Positions 35,479 to 44,303 of a stretch of DNA of 64,000 nucleotides are shown here, in pieces. How positions within the stretch are numbered: the stretch's first letter is position 1; each line of letters starts with the position of its first letter. The stretch is from the NCBI GenBank assembly GCA_964566025.1, contig CAZMHF010000007.1, positions 1 through 64,000 on the forward strand. Reading direction: 5' to 3'. The notes under the pieces are model-generated. The model ran no database searches. It saw nothing but the letters and a program-made list of their open reading frames with translations, and was not told the DNA's origin. This DNA is from RGIG8306 sp964566025 (lineage in GTDB: Bacteria; Bacillota; Clostridia; Lachnospirales; Lachnospiraceae). The position numbers were made by a program, and so were the translations under genes.

Positions 35479-35937
35479 CTAGCTTTTTAATGCTCTTTGT
35501 AAATTTTCTAACTCCCTAGCGAATGTCTTAACATCTTTAAATTCGCGATAAACGGATGCGAATCGAACATACGCCACTTCATCAAGAACCTTTAATTTCT
35601 GCATAATTTTCTCGCCAACAATCGTGCTTTGAACCTCTTTTTCGCCTAAATCATAGACCTCTTTTTCAATCTCATTAATCATCTCTTGAATTTGTTTTGT
35701 CGAAATAGGACGTTTGTGACACGCTAATAAAATGCCTTTTTCAATTTTTGTTCGGTCAAACACTTCTCGTGTATTATCTTTTTTTATTACCATCATAGGA
35801 AATGCTTCAATTCTCTCATAGGTTGTAAAACGACGATCACAACTTTCGCACACCCTTCTTCGTCGAATAGAACTATCCTCTGATGGTCTTGAGTCAATCA
35901 CTCGTGTATTTTCTTCTCCACAATATGGACATCTCAT
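35479..35937 (-). CDS. nrdR: Transcriptional repressor NrdR
   Basis: NrdR represses ribonucleotide reductase genes when dATP is high. The 152-residue protein has the zinc ribbon Cys3, Cys6, Cys30 and Cys33 and an ATP-cone domain (about 48-138). No nrd genes are in the window, so it acts in trans. It lies 28 bp after prfC. Confidence 0.96.
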   Translation of the reverse strand: MRCPYCGEENTRVIDSRPSEDSSIRRRRVCESCDRRFTTYERIEAFPMMVIKKDNTREVFDRTKIEKGILLACHKRPISTKQIQEMINEIEKEVYDLGEKEVQSTIVGEKIMQKLKVLDEVAYVRFASVYREFKDVKTFARELENLQRALKS

Positions 35938-35965
35938 AATTTCTCCTTCTACCGATTAATAAAGG

Positions 35966-37549
35966 TTAGTTTCTTGCAAATTCTGAAAGCTCTAATCCCT
36001 CATTACGATCTAGTACCATATTTACACTCCAGCTATTTACGAAAAGCAATAGTGGGCGTTCCTTCAAATCCTTCACTCGTTTCATATCCGTTGTTCCTTG
36101 AATTTTATCCAAAGGTTTTTCGTAATTCTCTATCCAACGAATATATTGATAAGGAAGTTGCTCCAAGCGAATTTCCACATTATATTCTGATTGTAGACGA
36201 TATTGTAAAACTTCGAATTGTAGTGTACCCACTACCCCCACAATGATTTCTTCCATACCTGTGTTAAATTCTTGGAAAATTTGAATCGCACCTTCTTGAG
36301 CAATTTGCATAACACCTTTAATAAATTGCTTTCGCTTCATTGTATCAACCTGACGAACGCGTGCGAAATGCTCTGGTGCAAACGTCGGAATGCCATCATA
36401 TATTACTTTCATATTTGGCGCACAAATCGTATCGCCAATTGAAAATTGACCTGGATCAAATACGCCGATAATATCACCTGCGTAGGCTTCTTCAATAATC
36501 TTTCGATCCTCTGCCATCAACTGCTGTGGTTGCGCCAAGTGCATTTTTCGATTTCCTTGCACATGATTAACTTCCATCCCCGCCTTAAACTTTCCAGAAC
36601 AAATTCTCATAAAAGCGATTCGATCACGATGCGCCTTGTTCATATTTGCCTGAATTTTAAACACAAATGCCGAAAATGGATCGTCAATTGGATCCACTAC
36701 CCCTTCTTTTGTTTCTCTTTTTTGAGGTGGCAAGGTCATCTTTAGGAAGTGTTGCAAAAAGGTTTCTACTCCAAAATTCGTAAGTGCCGAACCAAAAAAG
36801 ACAGGTGATAGTTTCCCCTTACTTACCTTCTCCATATCAAATTCTTCACATGCACCATCTAACAGTTCAATTTCCTCAAGCAATTTATCATAGAGCAATG
36901 GCGTAACAATATCACGACATGCTTCTAAATCCATTTCCTCTGTCACTAATTTTTCCATACCTGCATGAGCAGCATGAAAAATGGTAACCTTTTTTGTCTC
37001 ACGATTGTAGATGCCCTTAAAATTCTTTCCACAACCAATTGGCCAATTCACTGCGCATGTTTTTATACCCAATACCGTTTCAATTTCATCTAGCAACTCA
37101 AATGTGTCATTGGCTTCACGATCCATCTTATTGATAAATGTGAAGATCGGAATATTTCGCAATAAGCAAACCTTAAATAGCTTAATGGTTTGTACCTCAA
37201 CACCCTTTGAAGCATCAATTACCATAACAGCCGAATCAGCAGCCATCAAAGTTCGGTATGTATCTTCCGAGAAATCTTGATGCCCTGGCGTATCCAGAAT
37301 ATTAATACAGAAATTATCGTAATTAAATTGCATAACCGAAGAGGTAACCGAAATTCCTCTTTCCTTTTCAATTTCCATCCAGTCCGACACAGCATGCTTT
37401 GCTGTTTTTCGCCCCTTTACAGAACCCGCTAAGTTGATTGCGCCTCCATATAATAAAAACTTTTCGGTTAATGTTGTTTTTCCCGCATCGGGATGCGAAA
37501 TAATCGCAAATGTTCGTCTCTTATTAATCTCATTTATTAGGTCAGACAT
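35966..37549 (-). CDS. prfC: Peptide chain release factor 3
   Basis: RF3 is a GTPase that recycles RF1/RF2 from the ribosome. The 527-residue protein has G1 SHPDAGKTT (18-26), the switch region RGISVTSSV, G3 DTPGHQDF, G4 NKMDRE and RF3-specific domains (SGKFKAGMEVNHVQGNRKM, and the C-terminal LPYQYIRWI). It is the first gene of the prfC-nrdR-yqeG-aro run. Confidence 0.96.
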   Translation of the reverse strand: MSDLINEINKRRTFAIISHPDAGKTTLTEKFLLYGGAINLAGSVKGRKTAKHAVSDWMEIEKERGISVTSSVMQFNYDNFCINILDTPGHQDFSEDTYRTLMAADSAVMVIDASKGVEVQTIKLFKVCLLRNIPIFTFINKMDREANDTFELLDEIETVLGIKTCAVNWPIGCGKNFKGIYNRETKKVTIFHAAHAGMEKLVTEEMDLEACRDIVTPLLYDKLLEEIELLDGACEEFDMEKVSKGKLSPVFFGSALTNFGVETFLQHFLKMTLPPQKRETKEGVVDPIDDPFSAFVFKIQANMNKAHRDRIAFMRICSGKFKAGMEVNHVQGNRKMHLAQPQQLMAEDRKIIEEAYAGDIIGVFDPGQFSIGDTICAPNMKVIYDGIPTFAPEHFARVRQVDTMKRKQFIKGVMQIAQEGAIQIFQEFNTGMEEIIVGVVGTLQFEVLQYRLQSEYNVEIRLEQLPYQYIRWIENYEKPLDKIQGTTDMKRVKDLKERPLLLFVNSWSVNMVLDRNEGLELSEFARN

Positions 37550-37578
37550 AATTATCTCCTTTAATTTCTCTCTTACTT

Positions 37579-37607
37579 ATTTTATAACGAATCGCACTTC
37601 GTTGCAA
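37579..37607 (-). promoter_or_regulatory. Promoter of the prfC-nrdR-aro run
   Basis: On the minus strand TTGCAA (37602-37607) and TAAAAT (37579-37584) are 17 bp apart, about 30 bases before the prfC start. Confidence 0.6.
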
Positions 37608-37705
37608 GGTAATTCTTTCGCAACCCACTAACACTCTCTATATATGATACGAAACAAAAAATCGATAAAACTTTTTTCGTTTTCCCAGCTGATGCTTTGC
37701 ACATA

Positions 37706-37734
37706 TAGACTTTTTTATCATTTTAGATTAAAAT
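37706..37734 (+). promoter_or_regulatory. Promoter of coaX
   Basis: TAGACT (37706-37711) and TAAAAT (37729-37734) are 17 bp apart, about 32 bases before the ATG. The hexamers and spacing equal those before yerC. Confidence 0.5.
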
Positions 37735-37766
37735 AAAGACCTAATCTATATCGAAAGGAGTCCTTT

Positions 37767-38534
37767 ATGATTTTAGCCATTGATATTGGAAATACGCATA
37801 CGATTGCTGGTTGCCTGGACAACTCAACAATTTATTTTGTTGAGCGCATTGCAACTGACTACCAAAAAACCGCCGCTGAATACGCGGTTATTTTAAAAAG
37901 CATTATTGAACTTAACCATATTGAGCTTTCCCGTATCGAGGGAATTATCATTTCTTCTGTTGTTCCACCCGTATCGAAGAACATTGAAAATGCTGTGACA
38001 AAGCTCTCACCGATTAAGCCATTTATTGTAGGTCCTGGCTTGAAAACAGGCCTCAATATCAAAACTGATAACCCCGCTCAGCTTGGTAGCGATCTCGTTG
38101 TTGGTGCCGTGGCGGCAATTGACCAATACCCTTGTCCTCTTATCGTTTTTGATCTTGGTACTGCGACAACCATTTCTGTGATTGACAAAAACAAAGTTTT
38201 CTTAGGTGTTGTGATTTACCCTGGTGTCCATGTGGCATTTGAGTCCTTAGCCAATAAAACGGCTCAGCTTCCTGATATTCGTTTAGAAAAACCTGATAAA
38301 GTGATTGGCACAACCACCGTTGCGTGTATGCAAAGTGGCGCGATTTATGGAAATGCCTCAATGATTGATGGCATGATTGAACGCATTGAGGAGGAGCTTG
38401 AAATGACGACGACCGTTGTTGCTACAGGCGGTCTTGCTTCTAGCATTGCCACTGCATGCAAAAAGCAGATCATCGTAGACGATGAACTGCTTCTAAAAGG
38501 CTTGCTAATTCTTTATAATAAGAACAAAAAATAA
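37767..38534 (+). CDS. coaX: Type III pantothenate kinase
   Basis: CoaX performs the first step of coenzyme A synthesis and needs a monovalent cation. The 255-residue protein has the ASKHA phosphate loops DIGNTHT (6-12) and DLGTATT (about 131), the pantothenate-binding GPGLKTGL with TDNPAQLGSDL, and ATGGLAS near the end. AAGGAG precedes the ATG. Its stop codon is two bases from that of the convergent glgB; no terminator hairpin is seen between them. Confidence 0.95.
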   Translation: MILAIDIGNTHTIAGCLDNSTIYFVERIATDYQKTAAEYAVILKSIIELNHIELSRIEGIIISSVVPPVSKNIENAVTKLSPIKPFIVGPGLKTGLNIKTDNPAQLGSDLVVGAVAAIDQYPCPLIVFDLGTATTISVIDKNKVFLGVVIYPGVHVAFESLANKTAQLPDIRLEKPDKVIGTTTVACMQSGAIYGNASMIDGMIERIEEELEMTTTVVATGGLASSIATACKKQIIVDDELLLKGLLILYNKNKK

Positions 38535-38536
38535 TT

Positions 38537-40543
38537 TTATTTATCTATTTTTTTAAATACCATCGCCATCCGATTTGGAATATACGCAATAAATCCATTG
38601 CGTCCATCTCCGGTTGGCGTTGCTTCATATATAAGGCTCTTATCGATACGCTCGAATCCACCAAATTCGCTATCATCGGTAGAAAATACAATTTCGTAAT
38701 CGCCAGCATGAAGTGTTGGGATAAAATAACCCGTAAACGATTTTATTGGATTAAAGCTAAAAACGAATACTAAATCATGTTTTGCATAAATAATAATTTT
38801 GTCGCTTTCTTGAATCCACAAATTGTGAACATGGCCTTTTAATAATTCATTTTCTTTGGAGAAAGCAATCATTTCTCGATCAAAATTATTTAGATATTCA
38901 TATTTTAAATCTTTATTTTCAACGAGATTCCATTGTCTTCTGCAATAGTGATAGCTCCAAGCATTGCCCTCTCTTGGGAAGTCAATCCACTCTGGATGAC
39001 CAAATTCATTCCCCATAAAGTTTAAATATCCTTGACCAGCTGTTGTTAAGGTAATAAAACGCATCATCTTATGAAGCGCAATCCCACGATCGATTACCAA
39101 ATTTTGATCGCTTTTGCTCATCGACCAGTACATTTCTTGGTCGCACAAACGGAACATCATCGTCTTGTCCCCTACTAGTGCTTGGTCGTGTGATTCTACA
39201 TACGCAATTACTTTTTCTTTTGGACGCTTGCTTGTTAGCTCATACCACAAACGATACATATTCCATTGCTCATCCGACAAATTTGTCAAATAATCAATCC
39301 AAAGTGGTGGTATGCCCATAGCAAGGCGATAATCAAATCCTACTCCGCCGTCTTCGATTGGAATACACATACCTGGCATAGCTGACATATCTTCTGCAAT
39401 GGTGATGGCATTTTTATTAAGTCCATGAATTAATTCATTGGCTAATTGCAAATATGTAATCGCTTCTACATGCGTATTCATCGAAAAATATTTGTCGTAT
39501 GAATCAAAGAAAGATCCCATACCATGGTCATGGTATAGCATGCTTGTTACGCCGTCAAAACGAAATCCGTCAAAATGATACTCCATCATCCAATATTTTA
39601 GATTGGATAGTAGAAAATGCATCACTTGATGCTTTCCGTAATCAAAAAGTTTTGTATCCCATTCACGATGCTCGCCTTTGGCGCCTTCATGAAAATACTG
39701 ATAGGTTGTTCCATCAAATTGATTGATGCCTTCGTTTGTGTTTTTGGCTACATGAGAATGAACAACATCTAGTAAGACGCGAATTCCCATTTTATGTGCT
39801 TGGTTAATTAACTTTTTTAGCTCTTCTGGTCTGCCATAACGAGACGATGCCGCAAAGAAATTTGTCACTTGATAACCAAATGAGCCATAGTATGGATGTT
39901 CCATAACGGCCATAATTTGAATGGTGTTGTAGCCAAGTTTTTTGATTCGTGGCAACATTTTTTTCTTGAAGTCTTCGTAGCTCTCAATCCCTTGCTTTTC
40001 ACCCGACATACCAATATGGCACTCGTAAATGTAAAGAGGTTTTTCAAGGCCTGTATCATCTCCAGAATTTTGCGTCTTTTTATCCGTCCATCTGAATTTC
40101 TTTTCTGGACAATTGACAACCGCTGTCCATGATAAATCCTCTGGATCTTGTAATACACGTGTTGCGTAAGAAGGGACTCTTCGGAATTCTTGTCCTTCGT
40201 GTCTTACAATTGCTTGAACATAACAATCATTCCATAAGGCTTCTTCGTCTAAGTAAATCTCGAATACACCATTTTCAATGCGTTTCATCGGATGTGAATA
40301 TGGATTCCATTCGTTAAAATCTCCTGTGAAAAACATCTCACTCGCGCCTGGCGCCCACTCTCTATAAACCCATGTCTTTCCTTCTTTTTGAATACCAAAG
40401 TACTTATATCCATTTGCAAAATCGACAATAGAATTCCCATTTAACAGTTCTTCTCTTACCTTGTAATATCTGTCCATCCGAAAATTGATATCTGCTTCGT
40501 ATGGTTTCAAATACGTATCATATTGAACAATTTTATACGACAT
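38537..40543 (-). CDS. glgB: 1,4-alpha-glucan branching enzyme, eukaryote-like type
   Basis: This 668-residue GH13 enzyme introduces alpha-1,6 branches in glycogen. A CBM48 domain (about 55-150) precedes the barrel; catalytic residues lie in DGFRFDGVTSMLYHD, AEDMSAMPG and ESHDQALVGDK. The whole chain resembles animal, plant and fungal branching enzymes (for example IQIMAVMEHPYYGSFGYQVT, and GNEFGHPEWIDFPREGN) rather than the usual bacterial GlgB, and it is shorter than the latter. Such eukaryote-like forms are known in some bacteria. No other glycogen gene is in the window. It has its own promoter and a GGGGTG-type ribosome site. Confidence 0.93.
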   Translation of the reverse strand: MSYKIVQYDTYLKPYEADINFRMDRYYKVREELLNGNSIVDFANGYKYFGIQKEGKTWVYREWAPGASEMFFTGDFNEWNPYSHPMKRIENGVFEIYLDEEALWNDCYVQAIVRHEGQEFRRVPSYATRVLQDPEDLSWTAVVNCPEKKFRWTDKKTQNSGDDTGLEKPLYIYECHIGMSGEKQGIESYEDFKKKMLPRIKKLGYNTIQIMAVMEHPYYGSFGYQVTNFFAASSRYGRPEELKKLINQAHKMGIRVLLDVVHSHVAKNTNEGINQFDGTTYQYFHEGAKGEHREWDTKLFDYGKHQVMHFLLSNLKYWMMEYHFDGFRFDGVTSMLYHDHGMGSFFDSYDKYFSMNTHVEAITYLQLANELIHGLNKNAITIAEDMSAMPGMCIPIEDGGVGFDYRLAMGIPPLWIDYLTNLSDEQWNMYRLWYELTSKRPKEKVIAYVESHDQALVGDKTMMFRLCDQEMYWSMSKSDQNLVIDRGIALHKMMRFITLTTAGQGYLNFMGNEFGHPEWIDFPREGNAWSYHYCRRQWNLVENKDLKYEYLNNFDREMIAFSKENELLKGHVHNLWIQESDKIIIYAKHDLVFVFSFNPIKSFTGYFIPTLHAGDYEIVFSTDDSEFGGFERIDKSLIYEATPTGDGRNGFIAYIPNRMAMVFKKIDK

Positions 40544-40585
40544 ATTACACCCCTTTCATTGCATGTGTACTTTAGGTACCCTTTA

Positions 40586-40614
40586 AGTATACTACAAGTA
40601 TTTTTATCTTTCAA
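40586..40614 (-). promoter_or_regulatory. Promoter of glgB
   Basis: On the minus strand TTGAAA (40609-40614) and TATACT (40586-40591) are 17 bp apart. Confidence 0.65.
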
Positions 40615-40667
40615 TTGTATTGAAAAATTTTATCGCATCACTTAACACAAAAAACAACTCCGCAAGG

Positions 40668-43600
40668 TTATATCTTTACGAATGTTTCGTGATAAAAAGA
40701 GTAGACATAACGTTCTTTAACCCGCTTATTTTTTTGCGAAAAACAACGACAAATAACCATTTCATAAAGGTCCATTTGTATTTTATAGCGCCTACTAAAC
40801 TCTTCTTGAAGGTTTTCCTTATTGATACGGTCTGTCTTATAGTCAATTAACACAAACCCATCCTCTTCTTCAAAGAACATATCAATAATTCCTCGAATAA
40901 GAACATAATCATCGCCTTCTAGCTGACAGTCCGTTAATTTCTCCTTCATCGGTTGGTATACTTCTAGCTCTTTCGGTGTTAGTCCCAGCAAAAATGGTTG
41001 TTCTCGATATAGCTTTTCTTTTTGATAGGCATTTTTTATTCGCTCTGTAAATGGATTTTCTAGAAAGGCCTTTGGCGAAAACCTTCTTAGCATTTCTTTC
41101 TGTTCCTTTGTATAATGCGACAAATCCACTGCCGTTTTGTTTTCATAATCCAAACGTTCCATTACGCTATGAACAAGCGTGCCATATAATGCACCTCCCA
41201 TTTTTTGAGAGTACATTTCATCATGGCTTTTAACAAGGGCAGCTTCATTATATTCCTCATTCATGTCTTGACTATTTTTCTTGATTTCTGAAACAGAAAT
41301 CGTTGCTGGCATTTTTTCTAGCACATTGTAGTCATACTTATCATTCAATTTTTTATCCCAGTATTCACAAACTGTGCTAAGCAAATCTTCTACCTCTATT
41401 TCTCCTCGCAATTGATTCTTCATGGCCGAATATTGTACTTGCTCATTGCTTTTCGAAATATCAAGTGCATCAACATCGTATTCCACCATTTTTACAAGCG
41501 GATTTTGTTGTTTTGCAAAAGCCGTCCATATCCACGTGAAATATTTATCAGATTTCACCAAATCAGCGTAAAACAATTTTCCCTCGTTCGTTCTTCCTAA
41601 GGAAAGCGCTTTTTCCTTTTCTCTTTCTATTGTTTTACTACAAGCTGTCAAAAACAAATATTCCTTTGCACGCGTTAAGGCAACATATAGCAATCTTAAT
41701 TCCTCTGCAATGGCATCATTTTTTATTTTTTGCGCAACTGCTTCATGCATAAAAGTCGTTCTCTTTAATCGTTTTTTTGGATCTGTATAATTGGATACGA
41801 GTCCCAAATCAACATTCGATAAAAAATACGCACTTGCATCTGTAAGGTTCGCTTTTTTTGTTGTTCCACTCATAAATACAATAGGGTATTCTAAGCCTTT
41901 ACTTTTGTGAATTGTCATAATACGCACGACATTTTCATTTTCATTTAAAGTCAACGGAATAGGCACACTAATTTCTTTTTCTTTTAGATTCTCAATGTAT
42001 CGTATGAAATTAAACACACCTGTAAAGCTTGTTTTTTCGTAATCGCAGGCTGTTGTCACTAGCCTTTCTAAGTTTGCACCACGCTGTTTTCCCATCGGTA
42101 GAGCGCAGGCATAATATAGGTATCCACTTTCTTCTAGAAACTGTTGCAAATATAAATGAATTGGCTGAAAACTTAATTTCATACGCTCCTCATCGATTTT
42201 TTCATAAAATGCTTTTAAGCGCAAAATAATAGCGTGTTCATTATCACTTAACGTATCCTTTTCCATTTCAATCAAGCGAGAAACTTGATGAAAATTCCTT
42301 TTGATTCCACGCTCTGCTAACAGACAGCGAAGCACTACGAGGTCCTCATTTGAAAAACCGAAAACAGGCGATTTCATGACGCAAATCAATGGAATATCCT
42401 GCTTTGGATTATCTAGTACGCGTAAATAATTCAAAACGAATTCTACTTCCACTGCATCAAAATAATTTTCCTTTGCTTCCGCATAACATGGAATATTTTC
42501 TTCTTTAAAGACTTTTAAGAAAATGTCCGACCAATTGCTAACACTTCTTAATAAAATAACAATATCTTTATACTCTGCCCTTCGCAACTCACCCGTTTCT
42601 TCGTCTTTGACAAGTACGCCCTCTTCCAAATCAATTAATCGCTTTATTTTGTAGGCAATCAGCCTTGCCTCCCACTCACGATCCTTTATATCAATAAGCT
42701 TTCCGTCTTCTTTCATTCCAGTCGCCTTTTGCGTATCCAAAACAAGAACTTCCACTCTTGATTGCATATCATCTTCATCAAAGCTTAGTCCTGGTTTTAA
42801 TGCGATTTGCTCATTGTAATGAATGCCGCCTAGCTGTGCACTCATAATCTGTTTGAACAAATCATTAATCGGCTCTAAGATGTTTTTATGACTTCTAAAA
42901 TTCTTATTCAACTCAAACAAAAGATTCGGCGCCGTATCACCATACGAATCGTATTTTTCCATAAATAATTGTGGTCGTGCTTGTCGAAATTGATAAATAC
43001 TCTGCTTTACATCGCCTACCATAAATCGGTTCGGCATTCCTTGCTGTTCTTTTGAAATAAGTTTAAACAATTCCTCTTGTAGCAAGTTACTATCTTGGTA
43101 TTCATCAATAAAAATAGCGTAGAATTTTTCTTGATAACTTTTAGCGATTTCTGGATGTGCCACAATCAAATCAAGTGCATAGCGATTTAAGTCCCCAAAA
43201 TCCATCAGATTCTTTTCAATCTTATACGCTTGATAGTTCTCGTCAAATATCAGAACCATTTCTACAAGCAGACTAACTGCCTCTTTACATAGAAACCAGT
43301 CCTCTCCAATTTCCTCTAGCGAATAATGCAATAGTCTTTCAATATGCCCACCCTTCTTAAATGGGGCCAAAATCTTTTTTCGAGCTAGATCATATTCCTT
43401 CTTCACTTCGTCATTTATCGCTAAGTTCTTTGGTTTACTTTTTAGCCTTTTAGGTGCAAATGCTTGTATGCAATCTCGCATTTCTTCATATGTATCAAAG
43501 GAATCGAGTGTCTGGATAAACACCTTCATATCCTCACATTCTTCTTCTGTAAAGTCATACAAGTAATCTAGCCCCGCATCTGGTGTGGAAACAATATCAA

Positions 43601-44303
43601 ACAATTCATCGTATTGCTCCTGGATTGGATAGTTCGACAGCATTTTTTTAAGATGAATGATCGATTCCCTCATCCATGCCATTTCTTCGATGTTACGATT
43701 GTCATACAATGCACGCTGTTTTTCTAACCATTCTTTGGGAAATGGAAAGGAGCGTGTTTTATTGTAAAGTGACATCATATACTCATTGATTTCTTTAAAG
43801 CCTTTTGCTTTTCCAAAAACCCTAAAAAAATCACCAAACTGCTCTTGCCGATTTTGTGCAATATCTTTAATCATTTCTTCCGATAAATTTTTCTGAATTA
43901 ATTTTGCCTCATTCTCATCCATTAGGCGATACCCAGGCGCAATTGGTAATTCAAAAATATAGTCGCTAATAACCGTTTTGCAAAAACTATCGATTGTCTG
44001 TATATGTGCCGATGACAATAGGTAAAACTGTTTCTTTAGATGCTCATTATTCGGAAATTCTTGCATTTTTTCATTGATTGCTACGGCAATTTTTTCTTTC
44101 ATGCTACGCGCCGCAGACTTTGTAAACGTCACAACAAGAAGCGAATCAATATCCACAGGTTTTTCATCATTTAGCACCATCTGAATGATACGTTCAATCA
44201 AAACGGCTGTTTTTCCACTGCCCGCAGCTGCTGAAGTTAAGATATTGGTATTTTCCGCATCAATTACGCTTTTTTGCTCATTTGTCCAATTCTTGATCGC
44301 CAT
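40668..44303 (-). CDS. addA: ATP-dependent helicase/nuclease subunit AddA
   Basis: AddA is the UvrD-like helicase and 3'-strand nuclease of the AddAB double-strand break repair machine. The 1,211-residue protein has Walker A (AAAGSGKTAVL, 25-35), motif II (IFIDEYQDSN, about 395), motif III (VGDVKQSIYQFRQA), motif V (TIHKSKGLEYPIVF) and motif VI (ELRLLYVALTRAKE). The RecB-type nuclease motif is GIIDMFFEE..FVLIDYKTDR (about 1150). The start is ATG 44301-44303 with GGGAG upstream; it overlaps addB by 26 bases, which suggests coupled translation. Confidence 0.97.
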   Translation of the reverse strand: MAIKNWTNEQKSVIDAENTNILTSAAAGSGKTAVLIERIIQMVLNDEKPVDIDSLLVVTFTKSAARSMKEKIAVAINEKMQEFPNNEHLKKQFYLLSSAHIQTIDSFCKTVISDYIFELPIAPGYRLMDENEAKLIQKNLSEEMIKDIAQNRQEQFGDFFRVFGKAKGFKEINEYMMSLYNKTRSFPFPKEWLEKQRALYDNRNIEEMAWMRESIIHLKKMLSNYPIQEQYDELFDIVSTPDAGLDYLYDFTEEECEDMKVFIQTLDSFDTYEEMRDCIQAFAPKRLKSKPKNLAINDEVKKEYDLARKKILAPFKKGGHIERLLHYSLEEIGEDWFLCKEAVSLLVEMVLIFDENYQAYKIEKNLMDFGDLNRYALDLIVAHPEIAKSYQEKFYAIFIDEYQDSNLLQEELFKLISKEQQGMPNRFMVGDVKQSIYQFRQARPQLFMEKYDSYGDTAPNLLFELNKNFRSHKNILEPINDLFKQIMSAQLGGIHYNEQIALKPGLSFDEDDMQSRVEVLVLDTQKATGMKEDGKLIDIKDREWEARLIAYKIKRLIDLEEGVLVKDEETGELRRAEYKDIVILLRSVSNWSDIFLKVFKEENIPCYAEAKENYFDAVEVEFVLNYLRVLDNPKQDIPLICVMKSPVFGFSNEDLVVLRCLLAERGIKRNFHQVSRLIEMEKDTLSDNEHAIILRLKAFYEKIDEERMKLSFQPIHLYLQQFLEESGYLYYACALPMGKQRGANLERLVTTACDYEKTSFTGVFNFIRYIENLKEKEISVPIPLTLNENENVVRIMTIHKSKGLEYPIVFMSGTTKKANLTDASAYFLSNVDLGLVSNYTDPKKRLKRTTFMHEAVAQKIKNDAIAEELRLLYVALTRAKEYLFLTACSKTIEREKEKALSLGRTNEGKLFYADLVKSDKYFTWIWTAFAKQQNPLVKMVEYDVDALDISKSNEQVQYSAMKNQLRGEIEVEDLLSTVCEYWDKKLNDKYDYNVLEKMPATISVSEIKKNSQDMNEEYNEAALVKSHDEMYSQKMGGALYGTLVHSVMERLDYENKTAVDLSHYTKEQKEMLRRFSPKAFLENPFTERIKNAYQKEKLYREQPFLLGLTPKELEVYQPMKEKLTDCQLEGDDYVLIRGIIDMFFEEEDGFVLIDYKTDRINKENLQEEFSRRYKIQMDLYEMVICRCFSQKNKRVKERYVYSFYHETFVKI

